From assembly GCA_016287675.1 (NCBI GenBank), contig JAEFAR010000019.1:1-46412 (forward strand): a stretch of DNA of 46,412 nucleotides, given 5' to 3'. A program made the translations under genes and the position numbers. Below, piece by piece: positions 33,348 through 42,239 of the stretch. Under the pieces are notes generated by a model that did not search any database, was not told the origin of the DNA, and worked only from the letters and a program-made list of their open reading frames with translations. The stretch is from Lachnospiraceae bacterium (lineage in GTDB: Bacteria > Bacillota > Clostridia > Lachnospirales > Lachnospiraceae). The stretch's first letter is position 1. Each line of letters starts with the position of its first letter.

Positions 33348-34748
33348 TTATTTTGTGTAGGCAAAGGCCAACACTGTCTGACCTGATCCTTCGCTTCCCG
33401 CACTCGGCTTTATCAAAATCTCGTGCCGCTTTGACTCATCTTCAACAAAGATCAGGGTTGTAACGGGATTGTTCCAAGCTCCGCTCTTTGATGTAAGGAT
33501 CGTTTTTCTGAGTTTCCCGTCAACGTAGACATCCAATGACGTCTCTTTCTGTGAGTTCGTCTGTTTCACCACCACACTGAAGGAGCCACAGGTAAGGTCA
33601 ATTTTAAGACCATCGTTTCCGTCCCCCGCAGCTCTGCTCCAACCGTTCATAAGAGCATGATTGTCTGAGTTTCCGCTGGATGAAAACCGCGTCGTTCCTG
33701 CCTTAAAAGAACCCGTTTCGGTAATCAGACCCTCTGCATTCGAATTGTCGATCATTACGGTTCCTTCGTAGAAATCGAAGCCTGTGACGGAGGGCTTTTC
33801 TTTAAAGACGTATTCTGTAGCCGATGTGTCTTCCACCGCCTTGTCGATCATGTATGCGATCAGCTTTGCATACAGCTTGTGACCGTCTGTTTTCGGATGT
33901 ACAGTGTCATTTGAAAAATCCTTCCACTCGATCACCTTTAGATTCTGCGGTACATCGAGCGCCGTCTTCATGCTGACCATAGGCAGATCATAGTAGGTTC
34001 CCATGGGCTTCATGTAGGTTTGCGTCTGCCCCGCATAAGTGGCTGCGGAAAACAATAATATGACCGCAGGCTCATTTTCCGCTTTTAAGAACTTCCTGAT
34101 CAGCCCTTCGTAAGTCATCTTATTGTAGGCGGAATTGTCATTGTTGACAGCAAATTCAACAAAGATGATGTCAGGGGCGTAGGAAAGAACGTCCTCGTCC
34201 GCTCTCACCATGCCCAGGTCCGATCCCGTACCTGAAATGGCAGCGTTCACGTACTTAACGTTGTCGCCCTTACCGTACCTGTCGCGGATGTATTCGTAGG
34301 ACATGTAGGCATAACCCTTCTTGTAGCCCTGAGGGGTTCTCTCTGTCGAGCCTTCGCCCTCCGTGACCGAACCGCCGAGATAGCAGATCACAATGTCTTC
34401 TCCGTTTGATGCTTTTGTAAGCTTTTCCCTCAATCGGAAGGAATTTCCGGTACTCAAAAGTCCGTTTGTAAAGACTCTGTTGTAGTACTTACCAAGCTTC
34501 TTTTCCAATGCGGTCGAGGCTTCAAAATACGGATCTCCGTTAAAGAGATCCGGTTCGGGAGTCGGACTCAAAGTTGGCAAAGGTGTACATGTAGCGGTCG
34601 GCGTAGATGTGGCGACACGCGGTGTGGGCGTCGCCGTCACGATCCATGGAGTGGGTGTTGCGCCGTTCCCCGCATTATCTCCACAGCCTAATACAACTGA
34701 TCCCAATAATAACGAAATGCATGTAAAAATACAGAATTTTTTCTTCAA
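33348..34748 (-). CDS. SGNH/GDSL esterase lipoprotein
   Basis: A 466-residue secreted lipoprotein. The signal peptide ends in a lipobox (SVVLGCG, Cys near residue 22) and is followed by a Thr/Pro-rich linker. The hydrolase domain contains block I GGSVTEGEGS (Ser nucleophile), block II AAISGTGS, block III EFAVNN and block V DTVHPKTDGH with the Asp/His pair. A beta-rich C-terminal domain (about 330-466) may bind carbohydrate. Such enzymes often deacetylate polysaccharides, which fits co-transcription with a GH3 glucosidase. The start codon is TTG, with GAGGG upstream. Confidence 0.88.
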   Translation of the reverse strand: MKKKFCIFTCISLLLGSVVLGCGDNAGNGATPTPWIVTATPTPRVATSTPTATCTPLPTLSPTPEPDLFNGDPYFEASTALEKKLGKYYNRVFTNGLLSTGNSFRLREKLTKASNGEDIVICYLGGSVTEGEGSTERTPQGYKKGYAYMSYEYIRDRYGKGDNVKYVNAAISGTGSDLGMVRADEDVLSYAPDIIFVEFAVNNDNSAYNKMTYEGLIRKFLKAENEPAVILLFSAATYAGQTQTYMKPMGTYYDLPMVSMKTALDVPQNLKVIEWKDFSNDTVHPKTDGHKLYAKLIAYMIDKAVEDTSATEYVFKEKPSVTGFDFYEGTVMIDNSNAEGLITETGSFKAGTTRFSSSGNSDNHALMNGWSRAAGDGNDGLKIDLTCGSFSVVVKQTNSQKETSLDVYVDGKLRKTILTSKSGAWNNPVTTLIFVEDESKRHEILIKPSAGSEGSGQTVLAFAYTK

Positions 34749-34769
34749 AGTGTTTCCCTCACATGTAAA

Positions 34770-34807
34770 AAGACCTGCACAAAGTATATCACACTTGTGC
34801 AGGTCTT
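34770..34807 (-). terminator. Terminator of the chemoreceptor gene
   Basis: A 13-bp inverted repeat (AAGACCTGCACAA and its complement) with a 12-base loop, followed on the minus strand by TTTTTACA. The loop contains TGATATACT, which could serve as an extended -10 element for the downstream SGNH gene. Confidence 0.85.
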
Positions 34808-34849
34808 GTCTGCCGTTAAATAGATAAAATCAAACAAAAGTTGCAAGGA

Positions 34850-36403
34850 TCAGCTTCTGTATTTGTTCAGCTGATTAGCGGTCTCCATGACTTCGTTGTT
34901 TCTTGCCTTTGCCCTGTTGGCTTCTTCCTCATTGTTAACCGCGATGGCTGTTACGTTCTGGCTGCCTGCGGCAATCTCTTCACTGGATGCGGAAAGATGG
35001 GAGATACTGTCAACGATCTCAAGGTTTGCGCTCTTAAGATTTTCGATGTTTCCGCTGATGGTCTTGACGTTTTCTTCAAGGATCTGCATCTTTGCTCCGG
35101 TCTCCGTGAAGTTTTCGTTAACCATTTCAATGAGCCTCGTCTGTTCAACGGTAGCCTCAACTGATTCGTTAATGGAATCCGAAACCATACGTGATTTGTC
35201 TGTCAGGTTTTCGATCATTTCACCGATTCTGTTGGTGGCAGCCTTAGTCTGCTCGGAAAGGAGTCTGATCTGTTCTGCGACAACGGCAAAGCCTCTGCCC
35301 GCTTCACCGGCTCTTGCACTCTCGATGGATGCGTTCAGCGCAAGAAGGTTCGTCTGATTGGAAATTGAAAGGATCGTGTCCGCAAAATTCCTCATTTCCT
35401 GCATGTTATTAACAAGCTCACCCATTTCCGTAACTACCTTGTTGGTAACTCCCTCAATGACGACCGTGCTTTCCTTAAGCTTCTCAACGTGTTCGATACC
35501 GTCTTTAACTTCTTTTCCCACTTCTCCCGCGATCTCTGAAAGCTCCACAGCCTTGTCGGAAGTGTTTTCAACGGAGTTCTGGATCTCCTTTGTCTTAACC
35601 GACTGTCTCTCAGCCTCCTGAGTGTTGGTCTCTGCAGCACCCGAAACTTCCGAAACGGCGCCTTTAACAGCTTCTGCAGATGTGGCAAGGGAATTCAGAA
35701 GCCCGTCGACTTCTCCCGCGCCTTCCTTAACCTTGTCTGCTATCTCAAGTACTTCCTGCATCAAAGCTTTCTGCTCATTTCCCTTGTCTTCGATAGCTCC
35801 GAAGATGTCGCGGTTGAACATGTCAAGGATCACAGGAACAAGTATCATGGAAGCACACAGCCCCACCAGCAGAACGATCTGTGAATTAAGTTCATCCGGT
35901 CTTACATCACAGTAGTCCTTCATAAATGTCGAGAAAACTATGATCTTGATAAAAATGACGATTGCTGAGCCAACGCCCGTTCGGATGCTCCTTTTTTTAT
36001 CGTAATGGAGCATGTAGACAAACACGGCGGGCACCATGAGAAGTGTGTAGGCAGTGTTTGCGGTAAAAAGCATGATCAGAATGTAATATAATGCATATGT
36101 ATAGGCGATGAACGGTCCGAATTTTTCGGCCTTTTTCTGCTGAACAAATGCGATCCACGCCCAGAATCCGATAACTGCGAGGCCCAGAATCAAAGTGTAA
36201 GGCTTGCTCCAGGGCTGTTCTGTCACAAATCTGTTCTTTGTGAGTGCCAGGATCACTATATTTGCAAGCACAAGTACAGAGCACACCATAAACATGACAA
36301 TATTGATGTGAACATCTCTCTCGTGTGAGTCAGCATATTTTCGTGTCTTTCTGTCTTCCCGGATGAACGGGAGTTTCTCATTCACCTTTTCATTGATCGC
36401 CAT
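34850..36403 (-). CDS. Methyl-accepting chemotaxis protein with polytopic membrane sensor
   Basis: About 517 residues. The N-terminal half has six predicted membrane helices (first [20 protein letters not shown], last [17 protein letters not shown]) with no large extracellular domain and no HAMP domain. The cytoplasmic signalling domain carries the hairpin tip ([20 protein letters not shown] followed by [14 protein letters not shown]). I choose the ATG at 36403 (MAINEKVNE), with AGAGG upstream. No other chemotaxis genes are in the window. The sensor may read a membrane-soluble or membrane-derived signal; ligand unknown. Confidence 0.9.
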   Translation of the reverse strand: MAINEKVNEKLPFIREDRKTRKYADSHERDVHINIVMFMVCSVLVLANIVILALTKNRFVTEQPWSKPYTLILGLAVIGFWAWIAFVQQKKAEKFGPFIAYTYALYYILIMLFTANTAYTLLMVPAVFVYMLHYDKKRSIRTGVGSAIVIFIKIIVFSTFMKDYCDVRPDELNSQIVLLVGLCASMILVPVILDMFNRDIFGAIEDKGNEQKALMQEVLEIADKVKEGAGEVDGLLNSLATSAEAVKGAVSEVSGAAETNTQEAERQSVKTKEIQNSVENTSDKAVELSEIAGEVGKEVKDGIEHVEKLKESTVVIEGVTNKVVTEMGELVNNMQEMRNFADTILSISNQTNLLALNASIESARAGEAGRGFAVVAEQIRLLSEQTKAATNRIGEMIENLTDKSRMVSDSINESVEATVEQTRLIEMVNENFTETGAKMQILEENVKTISGNIENLKSANLEIVDSISHLSASSEEIAAGSQNVTAIAVNNEEEANRAKARNNEVMETANQLNKYRS

Positions 36404-36530
36404 AAGTATACCTCTTTTCATAATTTTGCCGATTACTTTTGCTAATTATACTAAAAAGGACTGTAAAAATCTATAAAGATTAAGTAAAGAGTATAGTGAA
36501 TAGCTATTTTTTCAATTTTATTCTAAAACA

Positions 36531-36565
36531 AAGGACACTCGCCTGAATTCCAGACGAATGTCCTT
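36531..36565 (-). terminator. Terminator of the TetR-kinase-aldolase-aminotransferase operon
   Basis: A 15-bp stem (two G-U pairs) with arms AAGGACATTCGTCTG and CAGGCGAGTGTCCTT around a five-base loop. On the minus strand TTTGTTTT follows. It lies 38 bp after the aminotransferase stop. Confidence 0.88.
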
Positions 36566-36602
36566 CAACTTATTGACCTATTTCGATAGAATGTGCTGTT
36601 TT

Positions 36603-38099
36603 TTATTTTACAAGACCTTTGTCTGTCTTCTTGACATGCTTGAAGACGTTCTCGAAGCGGTTAAGTGCTTCGTCGATGATCTCGGGTGTATCTGCGAGTG
36701 ATGTGTAGAGACGGCTTCCCGCAAGAGTGATGATACCGTTTGCCATGTAGGCTGCGCCCATCTTCTCCATGGAATCCTTGCGGACATACATCATGTCCTT
36801 GTGCTTTAAGAGTCCCATTGCACTCTTTATGAAGCTCATTGATGAGAAATCGAAGCTCATTGCACCGGTGCACTCAAGGTGAACGATGGAGCCCTGGTTG
36901 TAAGCAACGAAAGGAAGTCCGTAACGATCCACAAGTTCCTTAAGGCCGTCGCAAAGTCTGTCGCCCATACGTCCCGCAACTTCGCAGGCATTTGTTCTTT
37001 CGATCTCCTTGATCGCAGTGTAACCCGCAAGTGAAGAAAGAGGGTTGGCTGCAAGTGTACCGCCGACATATGCTCTGTGCTTGCCTGTTGCAAGGCCTGC
37101 AGCCATGAGCTGAGCATATTCCTTCTTACCGCCGACACCGCCTGCTGCAGGGTATCCGCCCGCAACGATCTTACCGAAGATGGTGAGATCCGGAACTACG
37201 TCGAAGAAGCCCTGTGCACCGGAAAGTGCTACACGGAAGCCTGTAACAACTTCATCGAAGATCATGAGAGCGCCGTACTTATCGCAAAGTGCGCGCACAC
37301 CCTTGTTGTAATCTCTTGCAACAGGTCTTGTTCCGCTCTCGGGTCCTACGGGCTCGATGAGGACCGCTGCAGTGCCGCCCTTGAGCTTGTTTCTCTTAAG
37401 CATTGCTTCGAGCATGTTCAGGTCATTGGGACGAACTTCGTCCGTGAGTGCATATGCACCCTTGGGAATTCCGTGGGATTCAAGAAGGTAACGGCTTCCG
37501 GGGATCTTAAGGCCGTAAACCAACTGATCCGACCAGCCGTGGTACGCTCCGCCGATCTTGATGATACGCTTCTTGCCTGTAGCGATCCTTGCAATTCTTA
37601 AGGATGCCATACATGCTTCGGTACCCGAACCCAGCATACGGAACATTTCTACGTTAGGCATATGTTTGTTGATCTCTTTTGCGATAAGAAGCTCTGCCTC
37701 ATGAAGAAGACCTGTTGTGGGACCACATGTCTTGATGAGGTCGATGACAGCGTCCTGAACGGGCTTGTAGTTACTTCCGAGGATCGTGGGGCCGCCTGCC
37801 TGAAGGAAATCGATGTACTGATTTCCGTCCTTGTCGTACATGTAGGCACCGTCAGCCTTCTCCATGCACATAGGGAAGGGCTTGTTGAACGCCAGGTTGT
37901 GCTGTACACCGCCGGGGATGTAATTCTTCGCCTCTTCAAAGATAGCCTTTGACTTTGTGCACTTCTCGTTGAAGTAAGGAAGGATCTCCTTATTGTAGTA
38001 CTCGTCGTCTACTTCCCAGATCGGCTGACTTGTGAGCTTTTTAAGTCTCTCGTTGATCTCCTTGGGGTCGTCCCATCTGCTGATTCCACAGTTTACCAT
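36603..38099 (-). CDS. Class III aminotransferase, glutamate-1-semialdehyde aminomutase-like
   Basis: A 498-residue PLP enzyme. Residues about 40-460 follow the GSAM-like class III fold: PGGVQHNLAF near the start, FRMLGSGTEACMASLRIAR, GGAYHGWSDQ, LIFDEVVTGFR-like segment MIFDEVVTGFRVAL, and the PLP lysine in TIFGKIVAGGYPAAG. It is about 60 residues longer than HemL at the N-terminus. The operon contains no tetrapyrrole genes, so a role in haem synthesis is unlikely. It more likely aminates an aldehyde or sugar made by the kinase and aldolase upstream. The ribosome site is GGAGG. Confidence 0.85.
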   Translation of the reverse strand: MVNCGISRWDDPKEINERLKKLTSQPIWEVDDEYYNKEILPYFNEKCTKSKAIFEEAKNYIPGGVQHNLAFNKPFPMCMEKADGAYMYDKDGNQYIDFLQAGGPTILGSNYKPVQDAVIDLIKTCGPTTGLLHEAELLIAKEINKHMPNVEMFRMLGSGTEACMASLRIARIATGKKRIIKIGGAYHGWSDQLVYGLKIPGSRYLLESHGIPKGAYALTDEVRPNDLNMLEAMLKRNKLKGGTAAVLIEPVGPESGTRPVARDYNKGVRALCDKYGALMIFDEVVTGFRVALSGAQGFFDVVPDLTIFGKIVAGGYPAAGGVGGKKEYAQLMAAGLATGKHRAYVGGTLAANPLSSLAGYTAIKEIERTNACEVAGRMGDRLCDGLKELVDRYGLPFVAYNQGSIVHLECTGAMSFDFSSMSFIKSAMGLLKHKDMMYVRKDSMEKMGAAYMANGIITLAGSRLYTSLADTPEIIDEALNRFENVFKHVKKTDKGLVK

Positions 38100-38153
38100 T
38101 TAATTATCCTCCATCATTGTTTTCATATTGTTATTCAGAGCCGACAAATCCGG

Positions 38154-38594
38154 TCAGCTCAAACTGTTCTTTTCTTCTTTTTTCGCAATGTCATTGGTGT
38201 CTATGCTTCCCCTGAAGACAACATACTTGTCAAAGAGGAATTCCGTCACGAAGTTAAGGCACATGTTTATTACCGTAACAAGGTACTCGTTCCATCCCAG
38301 TCCGTCCGCAAGCCAGTTGCCGAGCAGTGTCGAAAGAGGAGTGAATGCGCAGTAATAAAGAGCAACCTTTACCATTGCCACAGGTACGTTGTTTGCGGAT
38401 TTGAAAGTGAACTTCCTGTTCAGTGTGAAGTTCCAGATCACCGACAAAATAAGGGCTATCAGGTACTTGGGCCAGTAATTCCAGTGGGTCAGAAGATCCA
38501 GTGCCGTGAAGCTTCCCATCTCGATGAGGCCTGCCGATATCGAGAAAAGAGTGAATTTTACCGCCCTTAAGATCTCTTTGTTTTTATCAGTCAT
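38154..38594 (-). CDS. GtrA-like membrane protein
   Basis: A 146-residue protein with four membrane helices in the GtrA arrangement (FTLFSISAGLIEMGSFTALD, YLIALILSVIWNFTLNRKFTF, the latter a typical GtrA motif). GtrA proteins are thought to help move undecaprenyl-phosphate-linked sugars across the membrane. Placed between an aldolase and an aminotransferase, it suggests that the operon feeds a cell-surface glycan, which is an inference. It begins 4 bp after the aldolase stop, with GGGGTGA upstream. Confidence 0.85.
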   Translation of the reverse strand: MTDKNKEILRAVKFTLFSISAGLIEMGSFTALDLLTHWNYWPKYLIALILSVIWNFTLNRKFTFKSANNVPVAMVKVALYYCAFTPLSTLLGNWLADGLGWNEYLVTVINMCLNFVTEFLFDKYVVFRGSIDTNDIAKKEEKNSLS

Positions 38595-38598
38595 CCCA

Positions 38599-39516
38599 TC
38601 ACCCCTTCTTCTGCTTGGAATACTTAAACTTGTATACCGTCCTCATGAGCCATGCGTCAAAGCCGGAAAGCTTTGCCTTGATGCCCAGCGCTCTTGTGTG
38701 AAGGAATGCTGTAGCCGCCTTCTCCGCCAGGATCTCAAGAGCTGCGATGTCTTCGGGATCGTCGCTCGTTACCTGTATGCCTTTCCCTTTTACGATGACA
38801 ACGTTGATCTTCTGAAGTGCTGCCGCAATGACCGTGGGGTTGTTCTCCACAACCGGGATCTCTTTTCCGATCATCTGAGCCATGTCGTCAAGCTGGGCGG
38901 GAAGAGGGATACCCAGTCTCGCAAGCTGTACCGAAGCCGGCTCATTTACATCCACGCCTTTGACCTGAGCCTTGCAGGCCTCCTCAAGGATGTTGGCCAT
39001 TTCAAAGGCCTCGTCTCTTGACCTTCCGCAGATCACAACTCCGTGATGCTCCATGAAGACGACTCTCGCGCCCAGTTCGTAAGCGGCAGTCACATTGCCC
39101 GCAAGCTTCTTGGTTCCCGGAAGACCGTAACCCGCAGTGTAGACCTCTCCCAGTTTTTCCTTCTGCTCGGGAGTCATCCTGTCGTTACTGAATCCGCCAA
39201 GTCCCAGAGCCGAAGCAAAATTCTGATGTGTGTGGATGACAAAATTAACATCAGGAAAGATCCTGTAAGCCGCAGCATGAATGCCCTTTTCGCTGGAAGG
39301 CTTTCTCCTTCCCTCCCAGGTCATGTCATCAAGTTTCACGATCGCCACATCTTCAGGCTCCGTATGAAGATAGTCCAGACCGCTGGGAGAGATCGCAAAT
39401 CTTTCCTCATCGATCCTCTCGCTGATGTTACCCCAGGTTCTTGCAACCAGCTTTTTCTCGAGAAGCATTCTGCCCGTTTCGGCAACCCGTGCTCTGATCT
39501 CATCAATCTCGCTCAT
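38599..39516 (-). CDS. Class II aldolase/adducin family protein
   Basis: A 305-residue zinc-dependent aldolase or epimerase. The metal site is visible as HTHQNFASALG and MEHHGVVICG, with the acidic residue in PSSEKGIHAAAYR and substrate Arg/Ser in AISPSGLDYL. It is about 80 residues longer than L-fuculose-1-phosphate aldolase, with a helical C-terminal extension. With the FGGY kinase upstream it fits a phosphorylate-then-cleave route to dihydroxyacetone phosphate plus an aldehyde. The substrate cannot be read from sequence. Confidence 0.87.
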   Translation of the reverse strand: MSEIDEIRARVAETGRMLLEKKLVARTWGNISERIDEERFAISPSGLDYLHTEPEDVAIVKLDDMTWEGRRKPSSEKGIHAAAYRIFPDVNFVIHTHQNFASALGLGGFSNDRMTPEQKEKLGEVYTAGYGLPGTKKLAGNVTAAYELGARVVFMEHHGVVICGRSRDEAFEMANILEEACKAQVKGVDVNEPASVQLARLGIPLPAQLDDMAQMIGKEIPVVENNPTVIAAALQKINVVIVKGKGIQVTSDDPEDIAALEILAEKAATAFLHTRALGIKAKLSGFDAWLMRTVYKFKYSKQKKG

Positions 39517-39530
39517 GTTTCTCTCCTTCC

Positions 39531-41129
39531 CTATATTTCGTTGAGTGTTTTAAAGTTAGCGGCGTTGCTCTTGTAGAGCTTCTTAAACACCGCGTAGTTC
39601 TTGTCGTAAACCGCTTTGTTCGCGGGATTCGGTCTGAAGGTGCTCTTGACTCTGATAAGGTTCTTCGCCTGGTCCAGAGAGTCCAGTTCACCGATGCCGA
39701 CCGCTACCAGAAGCGCCGCTCCCACAGCACCCACGTCCTGAGCGCCGGTAACCGTCTCGATCGTCCTGCCCGTAATGTCCGCAAGGATCTGGCAGGTTGT
39801 GGCCGACAAAGCACCTCCGCCCACAAATCTTATGGTGTCGGATGTCTTGACCTTTGCCGTCTCGCACTCCAGCATCCAGCGGAGATGGAAGCATATGCCT
39901 TCAAGAACGGATCGTATCATGTCGCGCTTGCCCGTTTCTATCTTTACGTTAAAGAACATGCCCGCAGCGGAGGGATCCTCGAACGGACAGCGATTTCCGT
40001 GAAGCCAGGGTGTGAAGATCACGCCGTTGGAGCCCGCAGGAACCTTTTCCACTTCATCGGAAAGGTAGTCATAGAGGCTCGTGTACTGACTTTCAAGGCA
40101 TTCAGCCACATGTTCCTTCTTCAAATAAATGTCTATCTCATCAAGTGCCAAATGGTTCTTCACCCATTCGAAGCACTTGCCCGCCGTTTCCATCTCGGCG
40201 AAGTAATTGTAACGACCGTCGGTTGCGGCAACTATGCTTGCGATCATGGAAACGATGTCCACGACCTGTTTATCAAGCACAGTTGAAACCCATCCTGACG
40301 TTCCGGAGTAGATGTGAGTTTGTCCCGCTTCAACACATCCCGCTCCGATACCGATCAATGTGGCATCTCCGCCTCCTCCGAAAACAGGAGTACCTTCCTT
40401 AAGACCAAGTTCCCCGGCCGCTTTTGCGGTCAATGCGCCGGCTTTGTCCGTGCATTTGATGATCCTCGGAAGATGTTCGGGATGAACCTTGAACATTTTG
40501 ATCAGCGATTTATTCCAGCCCTCTTTGCCTTTACGTGTATCATACAAAAATGTCGAGAATGCGGAGTCCGTGGTCATCACGAATTCGCCTGTGCAGCGCG
40601 CGATTAAGTACTCCTTTACATCAAGCCATTTGTGTACCTTATTGAAGATCTCCGGTTCGTTGTTTTCAACCCATTTGTATTTCCAGACCGGGTCCTTAAC
40701 GCTTGTTGAAGCCGCACAGTTGATCCTGAGGCTCTTGAGCAGCTTGAACAAGTTGCAGCCCGATACTTTGATCAGGCCCTTTCCCATGCAATCCGCGATC
40801 TCTTTCGTTCCTCGCTGATCCATGTAGCTCATGGGACGTCTCAAAGCATTTGCGTCCTTGTCCACAAGGACTATGCCCTGCATCTGAGAGCAGAACGAGA
40901 TCCCCGCCACCATGTCCGGAGTCGCTTCCGTGTTTTTGAAGAGCTCCTTCGTGGTCTTGCACATTGCATCCCACCATTCGTCAGCATCCTGTTCCGCGCC
41001 GCCGTTCTCCACGATGTAGAGGTTGTAGCCCGCATATGCACTCGCTACGAGACTGATGGTGTTCTCGATCCCGAAAAGACAGGTCTTTACGCCCGTGGTC
41101 CCGAAATCGTAAGCTATAACATACGTCAT
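39531..41129 (-). CDS. FGGY family carbohydrate kinase (xylulokinase-like)
   Basis: A 532-residue sugar kinase. The N-terminal ATPase-fold motif is AYDFGTTGVKTCLFG. The substrate Asp region is in SYMDQRGTKEIADCM, the second domain has GGGGDATLIGIGAG and SGTSGWVS, and the late FVGGGALSATTCQILADITG matches the family's C-terminal signature. It probably phosphorylates a ketose or alditol as the first step of the operon's pathway. It starts 14 bp after the tetR gene, with AAGGAG upstream. Confidence 0.9.
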   Translation of the reverse strand: MTYVIAYDFGTTGVKTCLFGIENTISLVASAYAGYNLYIVENGGAEQDADEWWDAMCKTTKELFKNTEATPDMVAGISFCSQMQGIVLVDKDANALRRPMSYMDQRGTKEIADCMGKGLIKVSGCNLFKLLKSLRINCAASTSVKDPVWKYKWVENNEPEIFNKVHKWLDVKEYLIARCTGEFVMTTDSAFSTFLYDTRKGKEGWNKSLIKMFKVHPEHLPRIIKCTDKAGALTAKAAGELGLKEGTPVFGGGGDATLIGIGAGCVEAGQTHIYSGTSGWVSTVLDKQVVDIVSMIASIVAATDGRYNYFAEMETAGKCFEWVKNHLALDEIDIYLKKEHVAECLESQYTSLYDYLSDEVEKVPAGSNGVIFTPWLHGNRCPFEDPSAAGMFFNVKIETGKRDMIRSVLEGICFHLRWMLECETAKVKTSDTIRFVGGGALSATTCQILADITGRTIETVTGAQDVGAVGAALLVAVGIGELDSLDQAKNLIRVKSTFRPNPANKAVYDKNYAVFKKLYKSNAANFKTLNEI

Positions 41130-41143
41130 ACTCTTCTCCTTTT

Positions 41144-41767
41144 TTATTTTATCCCCAAAGCCGAATTCATAAACTTCAGCATTTCTTTTACAAGCATCTC
41201 ATCCGTCGGTTCTCCGCCGCAGTAGATCTTCATACGTTCGCGATAGTAGTCACAGCTTAAGGAAAACTGAAGCATCATGAGGAGGTTGTCGAAGAAAAAA
41301 GCAAACATCTTCGAATCAAGATCCTGTCTCACGATCCCCTTGGCTCTGGCGCTTTCAATGAGATTTGAGTACACCTTTGCAGAAACCGACTCAATCTCGC
41401 GAGCAAGCTCAAGAGCAAATCTCCTGCAGCCGCCGGCAGTGATCTCATGGTACATGATGTAGTAGGCCGTATGATTTCTGGCATGCTCTATAAGACGCCT
41501 GATGGCTATCTCCAGATTTCCGAGAAGATCTTTTCCGTCGGAAGTAACTTCGTTCATTACCGAATCCAAAAGCTTGAGGGAATGCCTTACGCAGGAAATA
41601 AAAAAGTCATCCTTATCGGCATAGTACTTGTAAAGTACTCCCACGCTAAGGCCTGACTTTTTTGCAATCTCGGCAATGCTCGCTTTGTCGAAGCCTTTAT
41701 CAGCGAATTCCTGAATTCCCGTTTCAAGAAGGTTGTTTAAGGTTTCTTCGTCTAATTTCTTGTACAT
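41144..41767 (-). CDS. TetR/AcrR family regulator
   Basis: About 207 residues. The N-terminal helix-turn-helix is clear (LLETGIQEFADKGFDKASIA then EIAKKSGLSVGVLYKYYADK). The C-terminal ligand domain is helical and not assignable. I choose the ATG at 41767 (MYKKLDEE), with GGGGGTAG upstream. It is the first gene of the kinase-aldolase-GtrA-aminotransferase operon, and a palindrome lies between the promoter and its start codon. The simplest reading is autorepression of the whole operon, relieved by a pathway metabolite. Confidence 0.88.
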   Translation of the reverse strand: MYKKLDEETLNNLLETGIQEFADKGFDKASIAEIAKKSGLSVGVLYKYYADKDDFFISCVRHSLKLLDSVMNEVTSDGKDLLGNLEIAIRRLIEHARNHTAYYIMYHEITAGGCRRFALELAREIESVSAKVYSNLIESARAKGIVRQDLDSKMFAFFFDNLLMMLQFSLSCDYYRERMKIYCGGEPTDEMLVKEMLKFMNSALGIK

Positions 41768-41780
41768 GCTACCCCCGTGT

Positions 41781-41798
41781 CGTGAATTACTGTTCACG
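41781..41798 (-). promoter_or_regulatory. Putative TetR operator
   Basis: An 18-bp palindrome, CGTGAA-N6-TTCACG, lies immediately downstream of the predicted transcription start and 13 bp before the tetR start codon. Position and symmetry fit binding by a TetR-family dimer. Confidence 0.7.
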
Positions 41799-41808
41799 TG
41801 TTATCGTA

Positions 41809-41837
41809 ATTGTATCACCCTTTCAATTATTTCGCAA
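41809..41837 (-). promoter_or_regulatory. Promoter of the tetR operon
   Basis: On the minus strand TTGCGA (41832-41837) and TACAAT (41809-41814) are 17 bases apart. The predicted start falls at the edge of the palindrome at 41781-41798. Confidence 0.65.
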
Positions 41838-42118
41838 GTGTTTTCTAAATCTTCTGTCTGTTTAGTTTTTAACAGAGTTGCTGTCATACACCGCTCAGAG
41901 CGCGGTAAGGATTCCATTCTTCTCCCCCGCGCGGGGTGAGGACCGACAAAACTTCACATGCGTCTTTCTCCTCTCCCGCTTTCGTTTGCAGCGAGAAGGA
42001 ATATGGGGCTCGCTCGCGGCGGGAACAGTCGAAAACTCGGATTTCGTCGTTAAGCGGGGCTGATCTTAGTTTTCTTAAGTTGATGTTTTCTCCTTGTCCC
42101 CGCCATCTCGCTCCCCTT
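41838..42118. other. Gene-free stretch between the accessory island and the tetR operon
   Basis: I see no convincing gene in this stretch. It holds short GC-rich inverted segments (for example ACCGCTCAGAGCGCGGT near 41890-41906 and CCCCCGCGCGGGG near 41926-41938) and moderately G+C-rich sequence that continues from the repeat at 42119. The short open frames here have no ribosome site or family resemblance. Confidence 0.5.
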
Positions 42119-42235
42119 GCTGTACTCTATATTTCACTGCAAGCCTCAGCGGGAGTGTCGAAAGCACCACGTTTGTTTTGATCGGGGTAAGAAAAGAGCC
42201 GTCGAACAAGCTTTGCCTGTCCGACGGCCGCGCGG
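42119..42235 (-). repeat. Intergenic repeat R1 (type A) with terminator hairpin
   Basis: A 117-bp element found again, diverged, at 43849-43966. Read on the minus strand it starts 5 bp after a stop codon with CCGCGCGG, then a hairpin (GCCGTCGGACAGGCAAAGC / GCTTGTTCGACGGC arms) and a CTTTTCTT tail, so it can terminate transcription. About 60 bp of conserved sequence follow, ending in GAGTACAGC. Confidence 0.85.
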
Positions 42236-42239
42236 AAAA

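Noticed and set aside
36404-36480. Flagellar sigma-factor promoter for the chemoreceptor gene
   Set aside because: A TATAAT box is present near 36446, but no TAAA-N15-GCCGATAA match exists on the minus strand, and no good -35 box could be placed.
36603-38099. Annotation of the aminotransferase as hemL (haem synthesis)
   Set aside because: The family fit is to class III GSAM-like enzymes in general. The operon has sugar kinase, aldolase and GtrA genes and no tetrapyrrole genes, and the protein has a long N-terminal extension.
41878-42181. Short plus-strand coding frames in the GC-rich intergenic region
   Set aside because: They overlap each other, lack ribosome sites and consist of repeat-derived or GC-rich hairpin sequence.
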